48,553 nucleotides of DNA, from contig NZ_JALTON010000038.1 in the NCBI RefSeq assembly GCF_027000115.1, positions 1-48,553 on the forward strand. Direction: 5' to 3'. The notes below the pieces were generated by a model, which saw only the letters and a list, made by a program, of their open reading frames with translations, ran no database searches and had not been told where the DNA came from. Each line of letters begins with the position of its first letter. Position 1 is the first letter of the stretch. A program made the position numbers and the translations under genes. Source of the stretch: Thiohalobacter sp. (GTDB lineage Bacteria; Pseudomonadota; Gammaproteobacteria; Thiohalobacterales; Thiohalobacteraceae). Positions 39,575 through 48,553 of the stretch are shown here, piece by piece.

Positions 39575-40321
39575 ATGAACGAGGACACCACCCACTTCGG
39601 CTTCCAGCAGGTCCCCCGGAGCGAGAAGCACAAGCGGGTGGCGGCGGTGTTCGAGTCGGTCGCCGACAAGTACGACGTCATGAACGACCTGATGTCGTTC
39701 GGCATCCACCGGCTGTGGAAGCGCTTCACCATCGAGATGAGCGGCGTGCGCCGCGGCCAGCGCGTGCTCGATCTGGCCGGCGGCACCGGCGACCTGGCGC
39801 GCCGCTTCGCGCAGCTGGTCGGCCGCGAAGGCGAGGTGGTACTGGCCGACATCAACGCCGCCATGCTCGCGCGCGGGCGGGAACGGCTGCTCGACGAAGG
39901 CATTGCCGGCAATGTCCACTACGTGCAGGCCAATGCCGAATGCCTGCCCTTCCCGGACAACCATTTCGACTGCATCACCATCGCCTTCGGCCTGCGCAAC
40001 GTCACCGACAAGGACGCCGCCCTGCGCGCCATGTACCGGGTATTGCGACCGGGCGGGCGGCTGCTGGTGCTGGAATTCTCGCAGGTCACGCTGCCGGTGC
40101 TGCGCCCGCTGTACGACTTCTACTCCTTCAAGGCCCTGCCGCTGATGGGCCGGCTGGTGGCCAACGACGCCGACAGCTACCGCTACCTGGCCGAATCCAT
40201 CCGCATGCACCCCGACCAGGAAACGCTCAAGGCGATGATGGCAGCGGCCGGTTTCGAGCGTTGCGAGTACTTCAATCTCAACGGCGGCATCGTCGCCCTG
40301 CATCGCGGGTACAAGCTGTGA
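39575..40321 (+). CDS. ubiE: Ubiquinone/menaquinone C-methyltransferase
   Basis: Methylates the quinone ring at C5 (ubiquinone) or demethylmenaquinone. A 248-residue class I methyltransferase. SAM motif I is [15 protein letters not shown]. The family signatures are [28 protein letters not shown], near the N-terminus, and [28 protein letters not shown]. The C-terminus ends [17 protein letters not shown]. It heads the ubiE-ubiJ-ubiB cluster, so aerobic ubiquinone synthesis is expected. Confidence 0.96.
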   Translation: MNEDTTHFGFQQVPRSEKHKRVAAVFESVADKYDVMNDLMSFGIHRLWKRFTIEMSGVRRGQRVLDLAGGTGDLARRFAQLVGREGEVVLADINAAMLARGRERLLDEGIAGNVHYVQANAECLPFPDNHFDCITIAFGLRNVTDKDAALRAMYRVLRPGGRLLVLEFSQVTLPVLRPLYDFYSFKALPLMGRLVANDADSYRYLAESIRMHPDQETLKAMMAAAGFERCEYFNLNGGIVALHRGYKL

Positions 40322-40340
40322 CCGGTCGCGCCGGGGACCG

Positions 40341-40964
40341 ATGAAGGCGCCGACCCTGCTCACCGCGGCGGTGGAAACCGCCCTCGACCGGGCGCTCGCG
40401 CTGGACCCGGAAACCGCCGACCGGCTCGCCGGTCTCGAGGGGCGGGTGCTGGCGCTGGTGTTCGAGGGACCGGACCTGACCCTCTACCTGGTCCTCGGCC
40501 GGCGCATCCAGGTGCTGGGCGGTTACGAGGGCGAAGCCGATGCCACGATCCGCGGCACGCCGCTCTCGCTGGCGCGCCTGCCCTTCGAGCAGAAGGGACG
40601 CAGCCTGTTCGCGGGCGAGGTCCGACTGAGCGGCGACAGCGAGGTCGCGCATCGCTTCCAGGCCGCGCTCGAGGACCTGGACATCGACTGGGAGGCGCTG
40701 CTGGCCGGCGTGATCGGCGACCCCGCCGCGCACCAGATCGGGCGCGGCGCCCGCGGCCTCGGCCAGTGGCTGACGCAGGCGGCCGACACCCTGGCCGCCG
40801 ACCTCGGCGAATACCTGCGCGAGGAATCCCGCCTGACCCCGGCGCGCATCGAGCTGGACAACCTGTTCACGGACATCGATCGGGTACGCAGCGACGCCGA
40901 CCGCCTGGAGGCACGCATCCGCCGCCTCGAGACGCGGCTGCAGGCAGGGGGGGCGGCCGACTGA
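40341..40964 (+). CDS. ubiJ: Ubiquinone biosynthesis accessory factor UbiJ
   Basis: A 207-residue protein. An N-terminal SCP2 lipid-binding domain (about 5-105; [25 protein letters not shown], then [18 protein letters not shown]) is followed by a C-terminal helical region ending in a coiled coil rich in Arg and Leu ([15 protein letters not shown]). UbiJ holds ubiquinone intermediates for the Ubi enzyme complex. The position between ubiE and ubiB is decisive. Its stop overlaps the ubiB start by one base. Confidence 0.9.
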   Translation: MKAPTLLTAAVETALDRALALDPETADRLAGLEGRVLALVFEGPDLTLYLVLGRRIQVLGGYEGEADATIRGTPLSLARLPFEQKGRSLFAGEVRLSGDSEVAHRFQAALEDLDIDWEALLAGVIGDPAAHQIGRGARGLGQWLTQAADTLAADLGEYLREESRLTPARIELDNLFTDIDRVRSDADRLEARIRRLETRLQAGGAAD

Positions 40965-42619
40965 TGCTGCGACCGGGCCAGCTGTGGCGTGTGCTGAATA
41001 TCAACCGGGTGCTGGTCGCCAACGGCCTGGACGAGATCGTCTTCGCCACCCACCTGTTCCGCCCCATCCGTTTCCTGCTCTACCTGGCGCCCTGGAACTG
41101 GCTGCCGCGCAAATACCCGCCGCGCGGCGTGCGCATCCGCCGCGCGCTGGAGCAGCTCGGCCCCATCTTCGTCAAGTTCGGCCAGATCCTGTCCACCCGC
41201 CGCGACCTGCTGCCCGACGACATTGCCGATGAACTGGCCCAGCTCCAGGACCGGGTGCCGCCCTTCCCCGGCGATCAGGCCCGGCGGCTGATCGAGAAGT
41301 CGCTGGGGCGCCCGGTGCAGGCGGTGTTCGCGGCCTTCGACGAGACGCCGCTGGCCTCGGCCTCCATCGCCCAGGTGCATGCCGCGCGCCTGCACGACGG
41401 CCGCGAGGTGGTGGTCAAGGTGGTGCGGCCCAACATCAAGCCGGTCATCCGCCGCGACGTGTCGCTGCTGTACTATGTCGCGCAGCTGGCGGAACGCTAT
41501 TCGGCGGAGGCACGGCGCCTGCACCCGGTCGACATCGTCGCCGAATTCGAGACCACCATCCTCGACGAACTGGACCTGTTGCGCGAGGCGGCCAATGCCT
41601 CCCAGCTCCGCCGCAACTTCGCCGATTCCGATCTGCTGTACGTGCCCGAGGTGCACTGGCCGCTGTGCCGCCGCAATGTCATGGTGGCCGAACGCATCCA
41701 CGGCATCCCGGTCAGCGACATCGATGCGCTGCGCGCCGCCGGCATCGACCTGGAACAGCTCGCGGCGCGTGGCGTGGAGATCTTCTTCACCCAGGTCTTC
41801 CGCCACAACTTCTTCCACGCCGACATGCACCCCGGGAACATCTTTGTGTCGCCGCAGGGCCAGTACATGGCGGTGGACTTCGGCATCATGGGCACCCTCA
41901 GCCCCGAGGACCAGCGCTACCTGGCGGAGAACTTCCTGGCCTTCTTCCGCCGCGACTATCGCCGGGTCGCGGAACTGCACGTGGCATCCGGCTGGGTGCC
42001 GGCCGGCACCCGGGTGGACGAGTTCGAGTCCGCCATCCGCACCGTGTGCGAGCCCATCTTCGAACGCCCGCTGAAGGACATCTCCTTCGGCCAGCTGCTG
42101 CTGCGGCTGTTCCAGACCGCGCGCCGCTTCCACATGGAGGTGCAGCCGCAGCTGGTGCTGCTGCAGAAGACGCTGCTGGCCATCGAGGGGCTGGGCCGCC
42201 AGCTCTACCCCGACCTCGACCTCTGGCGCACCGCCAAGCCCTTCCTCGAACGGTGGATGAGCGAGCAGCTGGGCGCGCGCGCCTTCGCCGGCCGCATCCG
42301 CCGCGCCCTGCCGGAATGGGGCGAGACCCTGCCCGAGGTGCCGCAGCTGGTGCACGAGGCCCTGACCCGGATCAACGAGGGCCGGCTGACGCTGAACTGG
42401 CAGTCACGGGAACTGACCGAACTGCGCCGCGACCTGCGGCGCACCAACCGTCGCACCGTCGGCGCCATCGTCGGCAGCGCGCTGGTCGTCTCCGGCGCGC
42501 TGGTCTACGGCCTGGACGGCTACCAGCCGCTGGTCATCGCCGGCGCGCCGCTGCTCACCTGGCTGCTGGGACTGTTCGGCGCCGGCCTCCTGCTGCGGGT
42601 GTGGTTCGACGAGCCCTGA
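40964..42619 (+). CDS. ubiB: UbiB protein kinase-like ATPase
   Basis: A membrane-anchored atypical kinase needed for ubiquinone synthesis. The protein has 551 residues. The UbiB hallmark [14 protein letters not shown] begins at 71. The Ala-rich loop [12 protein letters not shown] replaces the P-loop, and the catalytic region has [11 protein letters not shown] and VDFGIMGTL. Two C-terminal membrane helices follow ([17 protein letters not shown] and [16 protein letters not shown]). The third gene of the ubiEJB set, it overlaps ubiJ by one base. A hairpin 72 bases downstream may end the operon. Confidence 0.95.
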   Translation: MLRPGQLWRVLNINRVLVANGLDEIVFATHLFRPIRFLLYLAPWNWLPRKYPPRGVRIRRALEQLGPIFVKFGQILSTRRDLLPDDIADELAQLQDRVPPFPGDQARRLIEKSLGRPVQAVFAAFDETPLASASIAQVHAARLHDGREVVVKVVRPNIKPVIRRDVSLLYYVAQLAERYSAEARRLHPVDIVAEFETTILDELDLLREAANASQLRRNFADSDLLYVPEVHWPLCRRNVMVAERIHGIPVSDIDALRAAGIDLEQLAARGVEIFFTQVFRHNFFHADMHPGNIFVSPQGQYMAVDFGIMGTLSPEDQRYLAENFLAFFRRDYRRVAELHVASGWVPAGTRVDEFESAIRTVCEPIFERPLKDISFGQLLLRLFQTARRFHMEVQPQLVLLQKTLLAIEGLGRQLYPDLDLWRTAKPFLERWMSEQLGARAFAGRIRRALPEWGETLPEVPQLVHEALTRINEGRLTLNWQSRELTELRRDLRRTNRRTVGAIVGSALVVSGALVYGLDGYQPLVIAGAPLLTWLLGLFGAGLLLRVWFDEP

Positions 42620-42636
42620 GGTTCCACTTGGCGGGG

Positions 42637-42675
42637 CAACGCCGAGGGCGCGGAGGAGACACGGCGTACACCGAG
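42637..42675 (+). repeat. Degenerate copy of the CGCAGAG-type repeat arm
   Basis: This stretch (AACGCCGAGGGCGCGGAG, then GAGACACGG and ACACCGAG) aligns with 30550-30586 (AACGCAGAGAGCGCAGAG, then ACACGG and ACACCGAAG) with a short gap. The likeness suggests a dispersed intergenic family in different states of decay. Confidence 0.5.
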
Positions 42676-42690
42676 CTGTCATGGAAAGGC

Positions 42691-42714
42691 AACGCCGGCG
42701 CTGAGGCCGGCGTT
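42691..42714. terminator. Hairpin between ubiB and the CTERM gene
   Basis: AACGCCGGC and GCCGGCGTT form a perfect 9-bp stem with a six-base loop, followed by only a short T run on either strand. It lies between two converging genes and is a likely bidirectional terminator. Confidence 0.6.
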
Positions 42715-42749
42715 TGCGTGCTGGCGAAACCTGTCGTTCAGTGGGTCGT

Positions 42750-43496
42750 TCAGCGGCGGCGGGCGAGGCCCGCGAGGCCCAGCAGGCCGCTGCCGAACAG
42801 CCACAGGGCCGCGGGCAGGGGGACGGGCGTCACCGACAGGCTGGCGATCTTGAAGCGATCGTTGTCATAGAGGTTTCCGTAGTCGAGCCGCCCCCCGAAC
42901 AGCAGCGCGTTGCCCGCGCCTCCGCCCAGGTTGATGGTGACCGGGCCGTAGCCGGGCGTGTTCGAGACATTGGTCGGGCTGCCGAACACCGAGGTGCCCG
43001 CCAGCAGGTCGGCCGGGCTCAGACCAACGAGGTCGGTACTGGTGATATCCGCCACCCAGAAGGTCACATCCCGATCCCAGTAGCCATAGGGATCGATGAC
43101 GATGCTGTCGAACCGGACCGGACCGTCGAAGGCAAAGAGCACCAGATCGTCATCGCCCACGTTGTCGATCTGATGCTGGGGATTGCCGCAGTCGGTGCCT
43201 TCGCTCTTGTTGCAGGCGCCGAGGCCGGTGGTATAGCGGATGATCTGGCCCTCGTCGATCAGACTGTTGGCATTCTGCGGCACGCCGGTGGTACCCCAGG
43301 CCGTGACGGTCAGATCACCGTAGTCGAGGGCATTGCCGAAGCCGCTGCCGATCGCGGTCGGCGTCGGGCCGTTGCTGGTGAAGTCATAGGTGGTTGTTGC
43401 GGTTGCAGCGCTGGCCGCGACGGTCAGCGCCGGCGCAACAAGAAGACGGGCGCACCAGCGCACCCCTCGGGACACTGCGTGCCTTGTTGGTGTCAT
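42750..43496 (-). CDS. VPLPA-CTERM sorting-domain protein
   Basis: A 248-residue exported protein. A signal peptide covers roughly residues 1-32 (basic, then LLVAPALTVAASAATA). The mature part is rich in Gly, Asp, Asn and Thr (TTYDFTSNGPTPTAIG, NAGVDDDLVLFAF-type strands) and looks like a beta-rich extracellular domain with no known enzyme motif. The last 24 residues begin VPLPAALWLFGSGLLGL and end in RRR, the classic VPLPA-CTERM signal processed by exosortase. Such proteins are associated with exopolysaccharide and biofilm or floc. GAGAGGGA precedes the ATG at 43496; the frame extends further without sense. A candidate sigma-54 promoter lies 173 bases upstream of the start codon. Confidence 0.9.
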   Translation of the reverse strand: MTPTRHAVSRGVRWCARLLVAPALTVAASAATATTTYDFTSNGPTPTAIGSGFGNALDYGDLTVTAWGTTGVPQNANSLIDEGQIIRYTTGLGACNKSEGTDCGNPQHQIDNVGDDDLVLFAFDGPVRFDSIVIDPYGYWDRDVTFWVADITSTDLVGLSPADLLAGTSVFGSPTNVSNTPGYGPVTINLGGGAGNALLFGGRLDYGNLYDNDRFKIASLSVTPVPLPAALWLFGSGLLGLAGLARRR

Positions 43497-43862
43497 CGTT
43501 CCCTCTCCCTGATCCCGTCCAGGGGATCCCGGCGACCGGGGCCATGGCCACCCGTTACCGGAAACCGTCCGGCTCCATGCGGTCGGGTTTCTCCCGAGGC
43601 CCCTGATTTGAGTGGTGCGCCGGGACGAACCCGGCGCGCCTTTGTTGTACTCCTCCGCCCTCCAATGAAGCAACATCCGGGCCAGATACGCTTTTCCCTG
43701 GTAAAACAGGACCCTGGATTCAGCCAACCCTGGCCATGGCAACGGCACTGTCAGATCCGCCGACACCGCCCGGTTCGTGCGGTTCACTGCAGCACCTTGA
43801 AGTGACTGGGAAAACGCCAGGTCTGCTGCGGCAGGCCCACCTGTAAGGCGAGCCGACAACCC
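43497..43862. other. Long leader and spacer upstream of the CTERM gene
   Basis: No gene is seen in these 366 bases. They hold a candidate sigma-54 promoter (43669-43684, minus), an 11-bp hairpin with a five-base loop (43614-43640; core GCGCCGGG/CCCGGCGC), and about 180 unassigned bases next to the DUF389 stop. The hairpin would lie in the CTERM gene leader; on the plus strand it is followed by TTTGTTGT and could also be a weak terminator. Confidence 0.6.
43669..43684 (-). promoter_or_regulatory. Candidate sigma-54 promoter of the CTERM gene
   Basis: On the minus strand, TGGCCCGGATGTTGCT matches TGGCAC-N5-TTGCT at 10 of 11 positions with exact spacing. Transcription would begin near 43657, giving a leader of about 160 bases containing the 43614-43640 hairpin. 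Confidence 0.6.
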
Positions 43863-44852
43863 TCAGGCGGCGACCCGTCCGTAGAGCACCACCAGTACCA
43901 GCAGCAGGCCGAACAGCACCAGCCAGAGGAGGGTATAGACGCGGGTGGACTGGCGGGCGGCGGCGCGCTCGTACCAGGTGCGTGGCCGCACGCCCTTGGC
44001 CAGGAACACCAGCTTGGCAGCAAGGATGACACAGACGATATTGACCGCGAGCAGCAGACCGGCACCCATGGCCGGCCGCCACTGGCCGCTGCCCGCGAGC
44101 ATGCCCATGGTGGCGGTGGGCGGGAGCAGGGCGACGGCGACCATCACGCCCACCAGGGCCGAGGACAGGCCCGTGGTCAGCGACAGCACCGCGGCCGCGC
44201 CCGAGGCCAGTGCCAGCGCCACGCCGGCGAGATCGACACCGGTGCGGGAGGCGAGTTCACGGGACGCGAGATCGACCGGCCACAGCAGGCCGATCAGCAG
44301 CGACACCGCCAGTGCCAGGCCGAGCCCCGCGACGCCGGTGAGGAAGGCCTGGCCGAGCAGCTTGCGGTCACCGAGCGAGGTGGCGAAGGCCAGCGCGATG
44401 TTGGGGCCGAGCAGCGGCGCGATGACCATGGCGCCCACCACGACGGCGACATTGTCCTCGGCCAGGCCGATGGCTGCGACCAGGGTGGAGAGCAGGACCA
44501 GCAGCAGGTAATTGCTGTCCAGCCGTGCCCCGCGCTCGATCTGGGCATAGAGTTCCTCCCGGGTGGCCCGGGTGGCCTTGCGGCGCTCGTCCTCGGGTTC
44601 GGGGGCCGGCGGGCGTGGCAGCACCGCGTCCACCGGCAGCAGCAGGATGCGGGTCCCGGCGCTGGAACCGAGCAGGGCCTGGAGCCGGTCGAGCACCGCC
44701 TGGCGATGAGCGTCATCGACCAGCAGATGGAAGGTCTGGCGTCCGGCCTCGTCCTCGGCCCCGCACCAGACGTCGACCACGCCCTGCTCGGGCCCCAGGC
44801 TGGTGAGGGTGTCGGCGTGACCGGCCTCGGCGACCACCTCGAACAGGCGCAT
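43863..44852 (-). CDS. DUF389/TIGR00341-type membrane protein
   Basis: A 329-residue protein. A soluble N-terminal domain (1-100; MRLFEVVAEAGHADTLTSL, then FHLLVDDAHRQAVLDRLQALL) is followed by about six or seven membrane helices. Conserved family blocks are LVAAIGLAEDNVAVVVGAMVIAPLLGPN and SSALVGVMVAVALLPPTATMGMLAG. The function is unknown. Its start lies nine bases after the stop of the DJ-1 gene, so it is probably the last gene of the operon that includes ctpA. Confidence 0.88.
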   Translation of the reverse strand: MRLFEVVAEAGHADTLTSLGPEQGVVDVWCGAEDEAGRQTFHLLVDDAHRQAVLDRLQALLGSSAGTRILLLPVDAVLPRPPAPEPEDERRKATRATREELYAQIERGARLDSNYLLLVLLSTLVAAIGLAEDNVAVVVGAMVIAPLLGPNIALAFATSLGDRKLLGQAFLTGVAGLGLALAVSLLIGLLWPVDLASRELASRTGVDLAGVALALASGAAAVLSLTTGLSSALVGVMVAVALLPPTATMGMLAGSGQWRPAMGAGLLLAVNIVCVILAAKLVFLAKGVRPRTWYERAAARQSTRVYTLLWLVLFGLLLVLVVLYGRVAA

Positions 44853-44861
44853 GGGCCGGAT

Positions 44862-45416
44862 TCAGACCGGGCGCTGAAGGGGCGCCTCGACCTCGCGGCG
44901 CCGGTCCGGCCCGGCCAGGGCCTCGATCAGCGCCAGCGCGAAGTCCATGGCCGTGCCCGGTCCGCGCGAGGTGATCACCCGGCCGTCCTGGACCACGGCC
45001 CGCGTTTCGTAGCTGAGACCCGGCACACCGGCGTTGTCCAGCACACCGGGAAAGCTGGTGGCGTGGCGGTTGTCCAGCAGGCCGGCGCTGGCCAGCACCT
45101 TGGGCGCGGCGCAGATGGCAGCGACGTAGCGGCCGCCTTCCGCAGTGCGCCGCAGCAGCTCGTGGATGCGCGGATCGGCATTGAGATGGTCGGCGCCGGG
45201 CAGGCCGCCGGGCAGCACCATCATGTCGAAGTCGCGATCCATGACCGCGTCCAGCGGGATGTCGGTGAGGATGACGGTGCCGCGCGAGCCGCGCACCGGG
45301 CCCTCGTGCAGGCCGGCAACGACGACCTCGATGCCGGCGCGGCGCAGCAGATCGATGACGGTGACGGCCTCGAGTTCCTCGAAGCCCTCGGCTAGCGGGA
45401 CAAGGACAGTCGCCAT
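44862..45416 (-). CDS. DJ-1/PfpI family protein, YajL-like
   Basis: A 184-residue DJ-1 superfamily protein. The nucleophile is Cys102 in VAAICAAPKVLASAGLL, with the supporting Glu14 in EGFEELEAVT and the block MMVLPGGLPGADHL. This matches the YajL/ThiJ branch, associated with protection against oxidative and carbonyl stress. The ATG at 45416 lies inside the end of the upstream deacetylase gene, a 25-base overlap, so the two are tightly coupled. Confidence 0.9.
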   Translation of the reverse strand: MATVLVPLAEGFEELEAVTVIDLLRRAGIEVVVAGLHEGPVRGSRGTVILTDIPLDAVMDRDFDMMVLPGGLPGADHLNADPRIHELLRRTAEGGRYVAAICAAPKVLASAGLLDNRHATSFPGVLDNAGVPGLSYETRAVVQDGRVITSRGPGTAMDFALALIEALAGPDRRREVEAPLQRPV

Positions 45417-46206
45417 GCGGAATCCCTCGCGTACTGCTGTTCGACCAGACGGGTGATGGGCACCAATTCTACGCCTTCCCGGCGCAGCCGGGGCAAGCGG
45501 GATTCCAGCACCTGGAGCGTGGCCGGGTAGGGGTGGCCGATGGCGACGGCCGCGCCCTGCCGCCGCGCGAGCGCGAGCAGGTGATCGAACTGGGCATTGA
45601 TGGCCTCGACATCCGGGGTGTTGTCCAGGAACACGTCGCGCGACAGGCTGGGGATGCCCTGCTCGAAGGCGAGCTGGCGGGCCACGGTATGCAGGGTGGT
45701 GCGGCTGTCGATGAAGAACAGGCCCCCACGCTCGCGCAGGGCCTCCATCAGCCACAGCATGTGGCCGGGGTGCCGGGTGAGCAGGCTGCCCATGTGATTG
45801 TTGACCCCCTGGACATGCGGCACCCGGGCCAGGTCCTCGGCCAGCGTGGCCTCGAACTGGCGCCGGGTCATGTGCAGGGTGAGGCCGCCGGCATCGAGCC
45901 TGCGCTGTTCCATGGACTGCATGGGCAGGTGCAGCATCACCACCTGACCGCGGCGGTGGGCCAGTCGCGCGAGCGCCGGGGAATGCGGCGCGCGCGGCAG
46001 GAAGGCGCAGGCCACCGGTCCCGGCAGGCTCGCGGCGCGCCGCCCCTGGGCCTCGCTGCGGCCGAGATCGTCGATGATGATGGCGATCCGCGGCACGCCA
46101 TCGGCCTGCGGCCGCTGGCCGCGGTGGGGCAGTCCGGAGCCGGCCAGGGCCAGCGACAGGGGCAAGGTCAGCAGCAGCCAGGCCCAGCGGGCGAGGCGCG
46201 GTGCCT

Positions 46207-46210
<4 letters not shown>
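45392..46210 (-). CDS. Divergent polysaccharide deacetylase, YibQ type
   Basis: A 272-residue exported protein of the YibQ family. A signal peptide (RWAWLLLTLPLSLALAGSG) is followed by the NodB-like barrel. Visible blocks are PRIAIIIDDLGRSEAQGR, VVMLHLPMQSM, VNNHMGSLLT, GLFFIDSRTT and the late AIGHPYPATL. Members occur with EnvC and CtpA in gammaproteobacteria, and a role in septal or cell-wall glycan processing is assumed. It starts with GTG in a four-base overlap (GTGA) with the ctpA stop. Confidence 0.9.
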
Positions 46211-47526
<1,316 letters not shown>

Positions 47527-47663
47527 TCTCGTCCAGCCATGGCCGTTCCGCGGCCTTGTCGTGTGATGATGGTCAGGCGGGCATAACGGCCTGTTGTGCC
47601 GGCCCTTTTGCCCCCGTCAGGCATGCGCCAGACCTTAGCACAGCAGGCCGGGTGCAGGAAGTT

Positions 47664-48553
47664 TCAGCGCGCGGCCTGCAAGGCCACCGGCCTCCCCGCA
47701 CACCACTTGAGCGGGTTGACCGGCTTGCCGTTGCGGCGCAGCTCGAAGTACACGCCGGGTTGCTCCGCGCCGCCGGTATCCCCGGCGCCGGCGATGACCT
47801 CGCCCGCTGCCACCCAGTCTCCCGGCGCGCGGTACAGGGCCTGGTTGTGACCGTACAGGCTCATGTACCCGTCACCGTGGTCGAGGATGAGCAGCAGGCC
47901 GAAGCCGCGCAGCCAGTCGGCGAAGGCCACACGCCCCGGCGCCACGGCGCGCACCTCGGTGCCCTCCGGTGCCGCGATCAGCACCCCGCGCCAGGTGAGG
48001 CCGCCGACGCCCCGCGATTGTCCGAAACGGGCCGCGATCCGCCCGGGAGACGGCCAGGGGAGCCGGCCGCGCAGGCTGGCGAAATCCAGACCACCGGCGG
48101 CCGCCTCGGCCTCGTCGAGGGCGCGCCGCAGATCTTTCAGCAGACGCTGCAGCCGCTGCTCGTCCCGGGTCAGCCGGTCCAGGCGCCGGCCCTGGTCGCG
48201 CAAGGCATCGCGCACCCGCATCAGCAGCGCGGCGCGCTCGGCGCGGCGCGCTTCCAGCTCGTTCAGGGTGACGGCGCGCGCCTTGCGGTTGTCCTCCAGC
48301 CGGGCAAGCGTTGCCGAAATGTCGGCCTCGAGCGTGTGCAGACGCTGCAGCAGCGCGTCGACCTCGCGGATGCGCTCGGCACGGACCCGGTTCAGGTAAT
48401 CGAAGTAGACCAGGGTTCGACCGAGGCGCTGCGGATCCTCCTGACTGAGCAGCAGCTTGATCCGGGCCTGGCGGCCGAGAACGTAGGCGCTCCGCACCTG
48501 CTCGCGCAGGGCCACGGTCTGACGGTCCAGTTGTGCCCGGGCCTCGGCCCGGG
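47664..48553 (-). CDS. envC: EnvC-like amidase activator, 5'-truncated
   Basis: The frame is open at the right edge, so the signal peptide and first part of the coiled coil are missing; the GTG at 48515 is not the real start. The visible part has a long coiled coil (LLQRLHTLEADISATLARLED) followed by a C-terminal LytM/M23 domain (RIAARFGQSRGVGGLTWRGVLIAAP, FGLLLILDHGDGYMSLYGHN). Zinc-binding residues are replaced: the H-x-G-x-D region reads LTWRG and the last HxHxE region reads GVYFELRR. Such inactive LytM proteins do not cut the wall but activate AmiA/AmiB amidases at the septum. First gene of the envC-ctpA-yibQ set. Confidence 0.88.
   Translation of the reverse strand, partial: RAEARAQLDRQTVALREQVRSAYVLGRQARIKLLLSQEDPQRLGRTLVYFDYLNRVRAERIREVDALLQRLHTLEADISATLARLEDNRKARAVTLNELEARRAERAALLMRVRDALRDQGRRLDRLTRDEQRLQRLLKDLRRALDEAEAAAGGLDFASLRGRLPWPSPGRIAARFGQSRGVGGLTWRGVLIAAPEGTEVRAVAPGRVAFADWLRGFGLLLILDHGDGYMSLYGHNQALYRAPGDWVAAGEVIAGAGDTGGAEQPGVYFELRRNGKPVNPLKWCAGRPVALQAAR

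Noticed and set aside
43720-44082. Short minus-strand frame overlapping the start of the DUF389 gene region
   Set aside because: It is a shadow of the DUF389 gene in another frame that extends into the gap. It has no ribosome site or conserved pattern.

Overview
The window is a 48.5 kb, GC-rich, densely packed piece of a bacterial chromosome. Gene content and order point to a gammaproteobacterium. The markers are rpsU-yqeY-dnaG-rpoD with a CAT-anticodon tRNA beyond rpoD, argH divergent from an AlgZ/AlgR-type pair, a class I adenylate cyclase, lptM-lysA-dapF-DUF484-xerC, hslVU, DUF971 and ubiE-ubiJ-ubiB. PEP-CTERM-type proteins, a di-haem cytochrome c with a DUF302 tail and a cupredoxin-like protein fit a Chromatiales or Ectothiorhodospiraceae-like lineage, but the genus cannot be read from the sequence. 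There is no rRNA, CRISPR array, transposase, integrase or prophage gene. Both edges cut genes: an anti-sigma factor on the left and an envC-like gene on the right. The left edge is also a perfect fold-back palindrome that may be an assembly artefact.

Layout. 1-1000: tail of an anti-sigma factor and a secreted EF-hand protein. 976-8783 (minus): small retropepsin-like protease, metH, nfeD/qmcA membrane pair, and the ABC-F ATPase uup. 8784-9360: intergenic region with DnaA-box-like sites, tRNA-Ile2(CAT), rpoD terminator. 9361-13895 (minus): rpsU-yqeY-dnaG-rpoD. 14036-18650 (plus): tsaD, plsY, folB, folK, a MidA-type methyltransferase and uppP, the last preceded by five tandem 7-bp repeats. 18651-19094: a tiny PEP-CTERM-like protein behind a candidate sigma-54 promoter. 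19168-20957 (minus): algR/algZ. 21060-22457 (plus): argH. 22508-25970 (minus): cupredoxin-like protein and a GGDEF-EAL sensor. 26085-30219 (plus): MazG-like pyrophosphohydrolase, a PAS protein with a degenerate GGDEF domain, and cyaA. 30220-30672: three adjacent palindromic repeats. 30673-32888 (minus): DUF302 protein, cytochrome c-DUF302 fusion, carboxylesterase. 32989-42619 (plus): lptM, lysA, dapF, DUF484, xerC, hslV, hslU, DUF971, ubiE, ubiJ, ubiB. 42750-48553 (minus): VPLPA-CTERM protein behind a second candidate sigma-54 promoter, DUF389 membrane protein, DJ-1 family protein, divergent polysaccharide deacetylase, C-terminal processing protease, EnvC-like protein.

Most genes are housekeeping: translation and replication start, methionine, arginine, lysine, folate and ubiquinone synthesis, envelope lipid and peptidoglycan recycling, proteolysis, and septal wall remodelling. 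The accessory signal lies between them. Two CTERM-sorted proteins share sigma-54-like promoters. Two second-messenger loci are present (cupredoxin plus GGDEF-EAL; degenerate GGDEF plus class I cyclase). Two DUF302 proteins form one redox-type operon. Several families of transposase-free palindromic repeats sit in gene gaps, and one of them supplies the yqeY stop codon.

No wholly new system is evident. The strongest leads are the CTERM/sigma-54 pair and the two copies of a roughly 110-bp inverted-repeat element.
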